Below, piece by piece: positions 11,164-22,185 of a stretch of 64,000 nucleotides of DNA (its first letter is position 1; every line of letters begins with the position of its first letter). This DNA is from Metallyticus violacea. Taxonomy: Eukaryota; Arthropoda; Insecta; Mantodea; Metallyticidae. A program made the translations under genes and the position numbers. The notes under the pieces are model-generated. The model was not told where the DNA came from, did not search any database, and was given only the letters and a program-made list of their open reading frames with translations. The stretch is from the NCBI GenBank assembly GCA_030762175.1, contig CM060830.1:46931001-46995000 (forward strand). Direction: 5' to 3'.

Positions 11164-11442
11164 CCGCCACGAATGGCCGAAATCGTTAAGGCGCGGACTC
11201 GTGAGCGGGAGGTCTGGGGTTAGCAACCCCGCAAGAACCGTCATCCATGACTGAGGTTTTTTCCAAATTTTCCTCGGTCCTATATGGCAAATGCCGGGTA
11301 GGTACCCTAAACTTAGGCTTGAAACGTTTCCTTCCGTAAAAGAATCCTTTCCCAATATATCATTCTCATGTATCATCAGTGTCCACCTAAGTAGTAAAAA
11401 CGGGTGTTAAACACTATTTAGAAAAGAAGTGAAAAAAAAATG
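11164..11442 (+). mobile_element. SINE-A copy 2, full length
   Basis: The head reads GGCCGAAATCGTTAAGGCG (A box) and a slightly altered B box, GGTTAGCAACCC. The body contains GACTGAGGTTTTTTCC, the GGTACCCTAAACTTAGGC segment and a GGTGTTAAACACTATT tail with an A-rich end. Imperfect 11-bp flanks GAGCCTTAGTA (11153-11163) and GAGCCTTTGTA (11443-11453) look like the target-site duplication. The strand given is that of the tRNA-like promoter. Confidence 0.9.
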
Positions 11443-11453
11443 GAGCCTTTGTA

Positions 11454-14254
11454 TGAAGTATTGTTTTTTAAAACCTTGGTAATTTTGTTGGAAATTCCCC
11501 TTCGTCGTAAAAGTTCCAAACAGTCCTTCGTACGACGTCCTTGTCAAAGTCATTTAAATGTGTAGCTCTCTTATGCTTTCGAGGTGACACAACACCTGAG
11601 TACTACTAGAGTCAGATTTTTGGACCTCGTAACAAAGTATTTCGTATTTACTCCACATTATTTTGATTGGATTTGACACTTTAAAATTTTCTTTTGCGCA
11701 TGATTCTTATTACTTTTCTTTCGAACTAGAAGCATTTGCACTCTGTTTACTGTACGGCATCATATTAAGCACTCACTATTCCCTTCCATTTCACTTGTCA
11801 GACTGGCTAGTGGCTACCAGCAAATAGATTTAGTAAGCAGAAAGAAATATATGTTTGTTAGAGTGGTATGTGATGGCACAAATTACGTATCGTATTATCG
11901 CAAATATTGTTGACATTGCTACTATTGTGTTAACATGTATACAGACTCGGTGCATGCATGTGTTATCGTCGTTTATGTACTGGAGAGTCTCGGTGTGAAA
12001 TAAGAACAGCAGAGAAGTTAAAATATTCTGTTTGGACTTACATGTCCACTAAAATGTTCTCTACTTGTCTTGGTAGCTAATTTATGTGATACAGAAACAT
12101 TTCGACCCAGCGCTAGGGGCAATTATGATATGTATCATACTCTTCTCCGGATTGATACACCGTAACAGCAGAGACGCAATATCGCAACATTGTAAGCTGT
12201 TGGATGGCCAGAGACTACAGGCTGAATAAAAAGACATTCTACCAGCTGTCACTGTCACAAGTGAAGGAAGTCTTTCTCTTCAAGTGAAAGGGGTAGGGGA
12301 GAACTATAATGTAGAGGAGCAGCTCTTAAAAGACATGACTGCTTTAAAGTACTAAAATTTAATTACATAAGTAAACAAACAATGTAATAAAGTTGATTGT
12401 GTTGAATTTGCAAATTTCAGTGAGTTTCATACTAATGTAATGAAATTTTTACAGCATGCAGATGCCCATAATTCATATTTACTGATATATTTTCACTAGC
12501 ACACCATGACTTAGAAGCAAATTATAAATTATTTTCAATTGTTTGGTTTTTTTTTCTATTTTTTCCCAACATTTTATTTTTTTACATTGTCACATTTTGT
12601 CCTAGCTTTACTATAATAATTTCACATAATCACAACAATTTCATGAATAAGTGGTAAAAGTTTCAAAGTGATAGCTTACACAGAAAAAATAGGAAACTTA
12701 TGCAAAAAAAAAAAAAAAATCAGTTTTTCAATAATTGTAGTCAAAAATGTTTTTACACAAAAAATAACTTTTTGAGTGAAATACGAGGTAAAACCCTCCA
12801 GCATTGTAAAACAACAAAGTATGATGTCATAAAAACAAAGGCTGTCAATCTATAAAATATAACTTTTTGTATCATTCAAGACAAATCAGAGTTTTCTAGA
12901 GCAAATATTTTCTGAAATATAGAATTTAACTGAACAAGTGCTCACCAAATAAAAATTAAAAAATTCTGCTGTAACGTAATTAATAAAATACTTATAATCA
13001 AGGGACATTAATAAAAACCATATCAAAACAAACAGAGAATTCCAAATATTAAAAAGGTACAAAAACAAAAATATGGATTCTGATTCCCCCCCCCCCGCTA
13101 TTTCCTTTAATGATTCCCTTAAAAAGTAATTATTAGAAATTATATAATAGAGTTACTCCCGTGTGTAAAAATGATTTTGTGTCATATCTATTATACTTTG
13201 TGTAAACTAATATACATATACTGAAAAAAAAAGATCAAGTGTGCTTCTAATAAGCAAACCCTTGTTAACTATGAGGTCCTTTAAAAAATTCTTAAGTTCT
13301 AAAGTAATGGCGGAGTTGTGTTTGTGATGAGCAAAGTCAGTATTTTCGATTTTCTGGTATTTATCCGGATTCCACCGGTTCTTTTCACGAAGTTTGTTTC
13401 ATCCATAGCATAAGTTCATTAAAACGTCTGGTTTGAACCAAAAGGTGCAAGCAATGAACTGGAAGGGCTGGATATTGGTGGCTTATTGCTCTGGACTCGC
13501 CAAGTAGCATTGGCTGTCTTATGCCGAGTTTCAGATAGAACATAGGGGAAAAAAAATTACCAGCTATACTGAACATTTTGTCAAAGGCTATAAAGACACG
13601 ATGTGCAAATTACTGCATTTCGAAATTCTGATAAAAGGCATAGCACTTTAGAAACAAGCTGAAGAGCAGTAATAAAAGCAAAAACGTCATCTGAAAACAT
13701 TGTAGTGAGGTAGGTCATGAATATAATTTCCAAAAAGTAGTGAAAGCCCGTCTGAATATCAATTTGTTGCTAAAAGGCCAACGTACACGCTTCATGATGA
13801 AGTCCCAACAGATTGATGTTTGGGATGTGTATAATACAAACAATTCCCAAAAGCACTTTCCCCGTACTATGTTGCCGCTTCTCTCCATTCGCTTCAATAT
13901 TACAGTCGGCACATCTCTCTATCTCTCTCTTGCATATTTCCCACTTCTGCCACCACGGTGCACAACGGAACATTCTCCATTAGTTATGTTGCAGTTGCAA
14001 ATCAGGTCACTTCTATTTCTATCATAGGTTGAGTTAATATTTCCTCTATTACGATTCTTTTTGTGCTTATAACACAAATGTAAGCGATGTTAAATATTAT
14101 GCAACACAGTTTATTTTATCGGCTAGTTTGTCTTAGAAAAATACAATATTTTGTTTGTAGATTATTTTTTAATTTTTGCACAATATTTCCTGTTGTGTAT
14201 TCTTCCGCTAGATGGCAGTAAACACTTAATTTTCACAGTGTGGTATCTTAAGTG
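11454..14254. other. AT-rich non-coding stretch
   Basis: It contains short A, T and C homopolymers (A run near 12703-12719, C run near 13086-13096). Positions 13320-13580 and 13740-14030 are less AT-rich and have frames of 60-95 codons on both strands, but neither translation shows a family motif I recognise. Confidence 0.4.
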
Positions 14255-14265
14255 ATGTGGGATAT

Positions 14266-14428
14266 GCTTTTTTGATTTGGTTTATTTATGAAGCTCTTTA
14301 ACATCTCGGGTCATCAACGTCCCATTCACATCAGAGGTTCTTTATCGTGCCCTAAATCTACGACACGGGACCCACAGCTTTACTCCCTTCCGAAGGAAGC
14401 CATGCTTAGGATTTCTACGCCCGAAAAA
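14266..14428 (-). mobile_element. SINE-B copy 2, 5'-truncated with perfect target-site duplication
   Basis: The flanks are ATGTGGGATAT at 14255-14265 and 14429-14439, an exact 11-bp duplication. The copy has the 3' part (TTTATTTATGAAGCTCTTTAACATC on the top strand, in two blocks) and the GGAAGCCATGCTTAGGATT segment. It stops at CGAAAAAAT, so the tRNA-like head is missing, and the middle GGGCGTGAAACGGCCGAC block is also gone. A truncated 5' end with intact duplication is what abortive LINE-driven reverse transcription gives. Confidence 0.88.
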
Positions 14429-14437
14429 ATGTGGGAT

Positions 14438-15853
14438 ATATACAGCGTGTATACAAAGTCCATGAAACATTTCATTCAGTTATATTTTCCAAACAAAGCA
14501 TTCAAATGTGCTGAAATTTCACAACATGAAAGGTAAACTCACCGAATTTAGATATCCAACCCATATAACGCCAGCTATCATTTTAGTTCAGCTAGTGGCC
14601 ACCGGAAGCGCCATGGCAATAATTCAGAACAACAAAGCGTCAAAAATTAATTCTCGCGCCAAAGCGATAAGGCATTTTGCATTCGCTGGTTCTGAATCTG
14701 TTATGAGTGTGCAAAGAGCATATCATGCCTGGTGTCACTGATTATTTGTGTGATTACAAGTGTTCTGGTATATCAGAAAATAAAATAGAAGAAGTTAAAG
14801 AGGTTCTTATGCCAAAACTAGCAGGAAATTTGTCCTACAGCCAAATGGCGCTCCATCACATTTATATACAGTTTGCACGTATTTGAAGGAGGAATTGCCG
14901 CAGTGTTGGATTGGCCAAGTGTCGGATAATATAAGTCATTCATAGGTTGGCCACCGAGGTCACCCAACATGACCGCACGTTACTTATTCTTAGGGGTTTA
15001 AGTGAAGGGGATTATGCTGATTACCCAAGATCCCAATGACCGCACACTGCAGTTATATCTCTTGACATCCTTATTCAGGACGTTTGACGAGCAGCATACA
15101 AACACTTAATGTCTCGAAATCCAACTACCGTCTTAATCTGTTAAACAGTTGTTTGTCGTTACAAAGCTGAAAGTGACTATTTCTTGTCCAACCTTGTAAC
15201 GGGAGAAGAAACGTGGATTCAGTGCTCGGAGCTTGAGACCAAAACACAATCCACACAATGGTATCAAAACTTCCGTTCCAAAAAAATGTTACACAAAACC
15301 CTCAGCTAGTAAATCATTGTTGTCTTCTTCTTATACTCTGAGGAATTGGTTTTGATCGACGAATGGCAGGTGGTGGAGCAGTTAACTTCTAAATATATGT
15401 CAAAATTCTTTGGAAGGTGTAGAAGCGGTTATGCTGTGTCCGTCCTTATAAAGATATGGTCAAATTTAATCGGTGGGTGCTCCATCACTCACTCTACAGC
15501 TCGAATCTTGTACTTTCTGATGTCTATCTCTTCGGCTGCTCCAGTACCTGATGCGACGTCAACAGTTCTATTTTAAATGTATGTATTAGCATGTAAACGT
15601 GTCAGAATGAAAGTATACCACACCACCACCACTTATGTGATGTGTACTGTCTTTCCATTTAAGCTCATTGCTCTTTTTATTCGTTATTTTAACCTGTAGA
15701 GAAATGTTGAAGTATGTCATTCATTTAAAAATCATATGACCTTCCCGATGTAGCCATTTTAACCCCTTGAATTTTTGGTCATGAGGTACTAACAGACCTT
15801 AGTGTTCACAGTAACTTATAAATATGCAACACTTTTATTAAACATCCTGTATA
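14438..15853 (+). mobile_element. DUF4817-type transposon relic containing mariner-like DETW segment
   Basis: The left edge reads TATACAGCGTGTAT, and the right edge (15842-15853) is ACATCCTGTATA, its imperfect inverse. Near 14640-14730 comes FAFAGSESVMSVQRAYHAW, resembling the N-terminal helix-turn-helix (SVxxVQRxYR) of DUF4817/DDE_3 transposases. Near 14840-15000, in shifting frames, come an IYTVCTYLKEELPQCWIGQ stretch and a GHRGHPT...YFLRGLSEGD stretch, the damaged RWIGRGGPxxWPPRSPDLTPxDFFLWG block. At 15175-15300 it reads LVTGEETWIQCSELETK, a mariner TGDETW motif. Either two elements are joined here or one mosaic element decayed. Many stops are present. Confidence 0.65.
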
Positions 15854-15959
15854 TTTGTGTGTATGTACGGGAAGTTCATGATAAGCCAGCATCAAGGGAT
15901 GTAACAGTCTTGCAGTTGCGTTAAAATGTTGACATGTAGCATAAGTGTTTTGTTTCCAG

Positions 15960-16171
15960 AAACTGCCTTAACGTCCGGTCTCTACGGCTTGCTCCAGATA
16001 GCCGACGAACAAACGTCTTTGGTTGTGTGTTGCAACAGAAATATGGGCTGCCCCGTGGTTAAGGGCCATCTTGAGAGGACATTACAAGTAGCCATATCGC
16101 CACATAACTGCTTCCCGGCCTCTATGGCGTACCGAGAGGGTCATGCCCTTTCCAAACCCTCTTCAGCGTAG
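15960..16171 (+). other. Candidate terminal exon (unrecognised ORF after splice acceptor)
   Basis: A pyrimidine-rich TTTTGTTTCCAG ends at 15959. From there a 70-residue frame runs to TAG at 16169-16171; it includes GLYGLLQIADEQTSLVVCC and MGCPVVKGHLERTL. The segment is noticeably richer in CG dinucleotides than its surroundings, which may mean it is young or under constraint. It does not match any transposon piece in the window. No family is recognised, and no upstream donor exon can be assigned, so this is a hypothesis only. Confidence 0.2.
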
Positions 16172-16333
16172 ACTCTTTCTTATATTACAACGCCCTGGCG
16201 GCCAACTTTGTATGTATTCCTTTCACAATATATCAAGAAATCTTTCTTTTTTGTTTCGGGTAACTAAGGAAATAAGCAAAAGGATTATATTACAAACATT
16301 CTGTTACTTAACATGCCGAAGTTGCTAGAGGAC

Positions 16334-16362
<29 letters not shown>
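16334..16362 (+). repeat. Poly(A) tract, 29 bp
   Basis: An uninterrupted A run. No AATAAA signal lies within 40 bp upstream, so it does not by itself mark a retrocopy. Confidence 0.95.
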
Positions 16363-16367
<5 letters not shown>

Positions 16368-16689
16368 ATGTTCATAAAAATATATTACTATTTTCACATA
16401 GTTTTCCTTAGCGATACTTCTAAAGAAAGGGATCAGATGACCACCATGAATTGTAATATAAACTTCTAAGTGCCGCATTATCAACGTTGTCAACGGGTAT
16501 GCCATACACACTGGACTTTAAATGACATTATTTAGAAATCCATTGTATTGTTAAGAGAATAAGAGGGCCGCAATATCGGTTCCCTAAGACCTACCAATCG
16601 GTATTTCACAGAAACTTCGTTCAACAAAACATTTTATTGGCAAAATTTGATGACAATATCAATTTCCCAGATAAAATAAAGGGCTGATT

Positions 16690-17180
16690 CCTGAAAGCAT
16701 CGCTCTTGTGGAAGACCTGCGGTTCAAAGTTGCAGAAGTAGCAGCAAGGGTCCTTCGAATTATTCACGAACATTTAAACATGATTAAGGTTACTGCAAGA
16801 TCGGTGCCTGGACTTCTTTCATCAATCCAAAAGCAGCAACGAGTCATCTGTTCTTAGGCATTTTTGGAGCTCTGATTTTTTTTATATTTATTTACGGACG
16901 CTCTTTAACATCACAGGTCATCTGCGTCTCATTCAGTTCAGGGGGTGAAACGGCTGACAAATTTTGCTAAGAGGACTCTTCTTTCAGGCTTGAAGTTCTT
17001 TTTCGTGCCGTAAATGTGCGACACGGAATCCATGGCTTTACTTCCCTTACGAAGGAAGCCATACTTAGTGTTTTTACGCCCGAAAAAATCAAATCTTTTC
17101 AATAAAGTGAAAATTAGTTTTTATATTTATCATGCCTAGAAAATAGTTAGGCCAGAAACTTATGAACCTGCCCTCGTATA
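16690..17180 (+). mobile_element. Mariner relic (family M1) interrupted by SINE-B
   Basis: Positions 16712-16850 read EDLRFKVAEVAAR and VLRIIHEHLNMIKVTARSV, ending near LLSSIQKQQRVICS. The same string occurs in the minus-strand mariner at 33.6-34.7 kb (VLRIIHEHFYMNKVSARC). This is the second helix-turn-helix and linker of a mariner transposase. After the SINE-B insert, 17152-17180 reads GCCAGAAACTTATGAACCTG and then CCCTCGTA, the terminal sequence shared with the mariners ending at 34736 and 37672. The catalytic domain is missing. Confidence 0.7.
16874..17090 (-). mobile_element. SINE-B copy 3, headless
   Basis: From the 3' end (TTTATTTACGGACGCTCTTT on the top strand) through the CACGGAATCCATGGCTTTAC segment to CGAAAAAATC, after which the tRNA-like head is absent. 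It sits between coding and terminal parts of a mariner relic. No clear target duplication was seen. Confidence 0.85.
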
Positions 17181-18208
17181 TTTTTATTTCACAGCTTCTG
17201 TAAATGTTTTAAATAAAAAAAGGACTCTTTAGCTAAATGTACTTAAATTGGCGACAAAATGTACCATAGATGGCTGGATGGTCTGGAGTGGAGAATTCTC
17301 GCGGTACTCGAGCCTTTCTCGATGCTAAACCAACCATATTTAATGTATTATAAAACCGTACTCTGTTGAAGTTGTACTGTTTTGTAACCTAACTTATTTT
17401 CAGATAGCATAGCCCGATGTCGGTAGAGATTGTGTGATTCCCTCAGAAGGTCCGCTTGCTTTCATTCCAAGTCGTTTGGTTTATGGAAAAAATTCAACGG
17501 AATAGAAGGAATTTCGTCTTAAGGGACATTGCCCAGTTATCGAAGGAGATGCGCCACTTAATTTAATCATAAGTGCAAACAACGTTTGGAAATAGTCATC
17601 CTGCAATATATGCAGATGTTTACAACATGTCGGATATCTGTCTATTCCGAAGGTAAAGTGTACAGCCTAAGTCTTTTAATTTATATTGCACAAGTTCTAT
17701 GATCAACATACGGGTTGGGCATTATCAGCAGTTACCTTTATTCTTTTTTCGCCGAGACTTTGCAATATTTCCACTACATGCTATATGTGTAACGCTGAAA
17801 GTTTAAAATTAAGGACTGAAAACCTCTGCATAGCAAAATACCAAACAATAAAATCACAATAGTGCAAAACTGGAAGAACCGAAGATACATTAATTGAAGC
17901 CTGTAAACGTATTTTAACAGCAATGCAATAAATCTATTTTCTAATTCCTGTATGGGCACTCTTGTATGTAGCGACTCTGGTGGGACAAAGGTACATGCAC
18001 GTGTGTTTAAGCACGTTTTTTAAATTAATATAGCTATTTATTTCAGTTAATGCGGATGCCAAAAGCTCTAGCAAATATAAAGGGGAAAAATCACAATATT
18101 TTCTTTCTCCTTCTCTCTCTTCCAGAGTGGTAAGTAAGAAATGTCTTTGAAATTTACATAACATTATTTTGTACATTTATATATACATGGTTAGTTGTGA
18201 GTCTCGCA
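17181..18208. other. Non-coding stretch, nothing recognised
   Basis: AT-rich, with short frames only. The segment around 17240-17330 is less AT-rich, but no family is recognised. Confidence 0.35.
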
Positions 18209-18374
18209 CTACCAGAGGTGGCTATATCGTTAAGATACCCTAAACTTAGGCCTAGAACGCTTCTTTTATTTAAGAAAAAAATCTCCTTTCAGCTTTCATC
18301 TCATATATCATCAGTGTCCACTGTCTGTGACGTCCCAATATTTAAAACGGGTGTTAAAAACCATTAAAAAAACA
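18209..18374 (+). mobile_element. SINE-A copy 3, internally deleted
   Basis: The copy opens with a degraded A box (GGTGGCTATATCGTTAAG), then jumps straight to ATACCCTAAACTTAGGCCT. The B box and the GACTGAGG segment are lost. The 3' tail AAAACGGGTGTTAAAAACC is present, followed by an A-rich end. Confidence 0.8.
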
Positions 18375-20044
18375 CTAAATAACTTTTGAGTCATGCAGTT
18401 CGGTGACATGAAACCTTCTGCTTGGGAACACTGCATACTTCAGACTTCAAAAATTATATTACAGACTTTTATCTGTTTCTGGTTTAACCGGAAGTAACTG
18501 CACCTCTCTTATTTGAAATGGAATACGCAGTATATTTGTATATTTTGGAGTAACACTGATTAAGGGGTTTTCAAAAAGCCCCCACACTAGATGCTTCTGT
18601 ACAAATTTATTGTTGCTAATATAGCACAACATACGAGGTGAATGTGGCAAAGTGGGATGAACGGTAGATCCATTAAAAAGGATTGGAGGGACATCAGCTA
18701 TATATTCGCCTTAATCAGCCTGAACGATATGCTACAGCAGAAAATAACCCAAATAAATGCCATGGTACACACTTTAATAAAACAGAGGTGGCTCCAAAAA
18801 CACGTGGCATTTTCAATCTAGCCATGAGGGAGGTATTTGATATGCAACATCCAAACAATTTTAACAGAGACGGCGGATAATACTTAAGTAGCACATGGAC
18901 CGTTCTTAAAAAGAAGCAACTATCCCCTTTCCCCCACACACAGACACAGAGAGAGACGGATCAATATAGTCGTCTATCAGCAATCAGTTGTTTTTTGTCA
19001 CCGATGGCGCCAACCGCAGAAGTTGGTGAAAGCTATGGTAACATATTAAACCATGGATCATTAGAACAAATGCATTTTAAAACAAATCCGTTTTTAGTGT
19101 AGAATTAAATATATTTTTGGGAAATGCTCTATACTTAAAGAAAGCTTATTCAGTTCTTGTAGACTAACTACACTTTTCTATGCTTGTGGATAGCAACAAG
19201 AAAGGGAAGAGGTCCGCTGCCCCTATGTACGAGGATGAATGATCCCTGCGGCACCACAATTCCTATGACAACCATCCATACAAAATCCTGAAATGCGAGC
19301 GGAATCAATGGTTATTCCCGGTGGGCATTATGGGCACCACGTCCCAGATTCAGAGACCCACAGCTCATGTATTAAAAGCTAAGGGATTGCGTAAGAAATG
19401 GGTAAATGCCCACTAAAGCCTACAGATGTCAAAGTGTTCGCCGTAAATAACATATAGGCATTGAGAAAAATGAACATGAACAAGGGAAAGGGTAAAGTGG
19501 AGAAATCTACTGTACTTTCGACATCTTATGTGTAGTAAAGATGAGCAATTTTAAACGTCCGTACAATTAAAGCAACAAAAAAGCAGAAATGAAAATGATT
19601 AAATACGTAGGTAAACAAAAGGCACCCAGTATCATCGAGAAAGTTAAATATACGTCTATGTAAAAACCTTAAGGTCAAATTTAAGATTTTTTAAACAATA
19701 CTACCAGTTTAAGAGTAGAAAAGGTACAATACTGAACATTTTATTACATACGCGAACATGTAAGATTACATTAATCCTTATATATTGCTAGAGCACCCAT
19801 CCAAACTTTAACTAAATATTTTCATTATTTTTGCCAATATTTTACGGGTATCTAAAAAGTATTCCCTATATTATTTAACTGTATACCCCCTTATTTATTA
19901 TTCTTACATTATAAACCCCTTACTTACATTTAAATACATCAATTGAAGAAGGCGATGAAAGACATATAGTCAAAATAATGCTGAATATTGCAGAAAAGCA
20001 TTTGCTTTTGAAACTACAGCCTCTTGAGTAGAAACAAAGTAATG
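18375..20044. other. Non-coding stretch, mostly unassigned
   Basis: The plus frame 18683-18880 contains HFNKTEV and later FDMQHPNNFNRDG, faintly like the pogo/Tigger-type transposase segment with an FNK string and an IFNxDETG motif, but the Asp-Glu pair is not preserved. Positions 19180-19480 are less AT-rich without a recognised family. The remainder is AT-rich. Confidence 0.3.
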
Positions 20045-20053
20045 TATAAGTTT

Positions 20054-20330
20054 TTTAAGGGCGTTTAATGCCCGTATTACTACTGATGAACCACAGGCGG
20101 TCAACACTGATGATACATGAAATGAAATAACATATTGGGAATATTTTTTTGAGGAAGGAAACGTTCCAGGCCTAAGTTTAGGGTACCTCCCCGGCATTTG
20201 CCATTTATGAGGATGGAGGAAAATCTGTAAAAAACCTCAGTCAGAGAGGACGGTCCTGGTGGGATTCGAACCCCAGACCTACCGCTCACGAGTTCGCGTC
20301 TTAACGACGTATGCCACCCGTGGCGGTATT
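20054..20330 (-). mobile_element. SINE-A copy 4, full length
   Basis: On the complement it has a CCGCCACGGGTGGC start, A box, a B box (GGTTCGAATCCC), the GACTGAGG body, GGTACCCTAAACTTAGGCC and the GGGCATTAAACGCCC-like tail. Nine-base flanks TATAAGTTT occur at 20045-20053 and 20331-20339, consistent with a target-site duplication. Confidence 0.9.
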
Positions 20331-20339
20331 TATAAGTTT

Positions 20340-20828
20340 GGGTTAGTGCTCTGTAGTTGCCCCAAGCATCATTAAAATAAGTTTTGAAACAAGTAGACAC
20401 CTGCATATCATATTAATTTTCTTTCACAGACTTTCCATATAGGGAAATGCATGTAATAACCATATATATAAACAATGCCTTTCAGGCACTGTGCATACTA
20501 TTTGCAAAATCTACTTTACAGTGTAATATTATAATATTATACTGTACTTGATGAACTTCCGTAACGGGCGAGCGCATTTTTGCTATGTGCAGTTCCATTT
20601 CGGGCTCGGTACGTGTTTATAATAAAAACTAGTTTATTGTTTGACTGTGTACACCATACTCGGTTATAGGGTAACTCAGAACCCTTATTTTTAATTAATT
20701 ATTTTTTTTTGGTTTTAAGAAGGTCTGTTGTGCTTTCTCAATTAATTCTATCAGTCAGAAAATTAGAAAAACGTTCGTTTGTAGACATTTTTGTCATAAA
20801 ATGTCCAAATTTTGAATATATTATTTAT
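20340..20828. other. Non-coding stretch, nothing recognised
   Basis: AT-rich; includes a small palindrome (TAATATTATAATATTA) near 20525. Confidence 0.4.
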
Positions 20829-21062
20829 TGTTTTATTTATGGACGCTCTTTAACATCATCAGCGTCGCATTCAATTCAGAGCGTGAAGCGACCGATAAAT
20901 TTTGGTCCGATACCTCTTTTTTCAGTCTTGAGATTCTTGCACGTTCCGTACATCTACGACACGGGACCCAAGACTTTACTTTCCTTCCGGAGGACGCCAT
21001 ACTTAGGATTTTTACATCCGAAATATCCATCGACCTAGTCGGGATTGAAACCGCAAAATCGG
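20829..21062 (-). mobile_element. SINE-B copy 4, partial head
   Basis: It runs from TTTATTTATGGACGCTCTTT through the CATACTTAGGATTTTTAC segment to GTCGGGATTGAAACCG, which is the inverse of the B box. The A-box part is missing, so the 5' end is truncated within the tRNA-like region. The long open frames read through here are by-products of the SINE, not genes. Confidence 0.88.
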
Positions 21063-21917
21063 GTCTGCGGGGCAAACATTGTTATATTTGAATATATAAA
21101 TTTTCATAAAAATACAGCGCACATTTTTTTATACCGTCACATAAAACCCTTCTATTTTGCTTTCTGTAAATTACTTTGTAAATTTTGCTTGTTGCCTATG
21201 GAAATTAAGCTGAAGGTTGTAACACTAACCACTAATGTTATTACACACAAACCCGCCACGAAGGAACTGTTCCAAAACCATTTATCCGCATACTTGTACA
21301 TAGCATAGCAACAATGCCGCACGATCGGTGAGGAACTTCAAATATACAAATATTTTAGCTACTTCTGCAAGTCAAGTCTTTATACTTTAATTCTCAACAT
21401 TTCAAAATTCTTGATTCCAGAAGCAAGAATATAATGATAAGTGATTAAAAGAGAAAAGCAATAGACCAGGTATGCTCAAAAAGTAGCCAACATTATTTTT
21501 TCCAAAAACCGAAGATTGCAATAACGCAAAACTGAACAGAACGGCGAAAAGGATTTCAATGCGTATGCGTGTTTACTTGTGTTATTGCCGGATGCCAGAA
21601 CTCATACGAAACAATCTATACGAGATAGGACATCAGGGAATCTTACAAATTAGCATTAAAATATAAAGAATATTAACAAATATGTGAAAACTATTTTTAT
21701 TTAAGTCTGTTAGTTCGCTTGTTTTAATGCCATAAATTTATCATATGGTATGAAAATCAACAACTCAAAAGAACGTAAATCCAGAGAGACTGATGTTATA
21801 AATACTCAAAAAAGGTACGCGCACATTCTATATGCATATGTGTTATATTTAATGCGGTCTTTTAAAAGGGACAAATGTCAATTACTAATTTATATTCGAT
21901 TAACTCCACACGGATCA
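21063..21917. other. Non-coding stretch, nothing recognised
   Basis: AT-rich with no coding signal and no recurrent repeat. Confidence 0.4.
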
Positions 21918-22185
21918 CCACGGGTGGCTGAAGTCATTAAGACGCGGATTCGTGAGCGGCAGATCTGAGGTTCGATTCCCACCAGGACCGTCCTCCGTGA
22001 CTGAGATTTTTTCCGGGTTTTCCTCGATCCTTATAGATAGTAAATACCGGAGAGGTACCCTAAACTTAGGCCTGGAACGTCTCCTTCCTTTAAAAAAATC
22101 CTTTCCCAATATATCATTTCATCTTATGTATCATCAGGCCTGTGGTGCCTTAGTGGTAAAAACGGGCGTTAAAAACTACTAAAAA
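21918..22185 (+). mobile_element. SINE-A copy 5, full length
   Basis: The head has GGCTGAAGTCATTAAGACG (A box) and GGTTCGATTCCC (B box). The body includes GACTGAGATTTTTTCC and GGTACCCTAAACTTAGGCC, and the tail GGGCGTTAAAAACTACTAAA. No convincing target duplication longer than 5 bp was seen. Confidence 0.9.

Larger units (their letters stand above)
15854..16689. other. Unassigned stretch with candidate exon and poly(A)
   Basis: Positions 15960-16171 are covered by a separate entry. A 29-bp poly(A) run occupies 16334-16362. The rest has no recognised feature. Confidence 0.35.

Noticed and set aside
11164..11240. Functional tRNA gene at a SINE-A head
   Set aside because: The heads lack a clean cloverleaf and acceptor pairing, recur with the same downstream body, and are bounded by target duplications, so they are SINE promoters.
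20709..21091. Overlapping frames on both strands
   Set aside because: They are explained by SINE-B copy 4 and its flanks.
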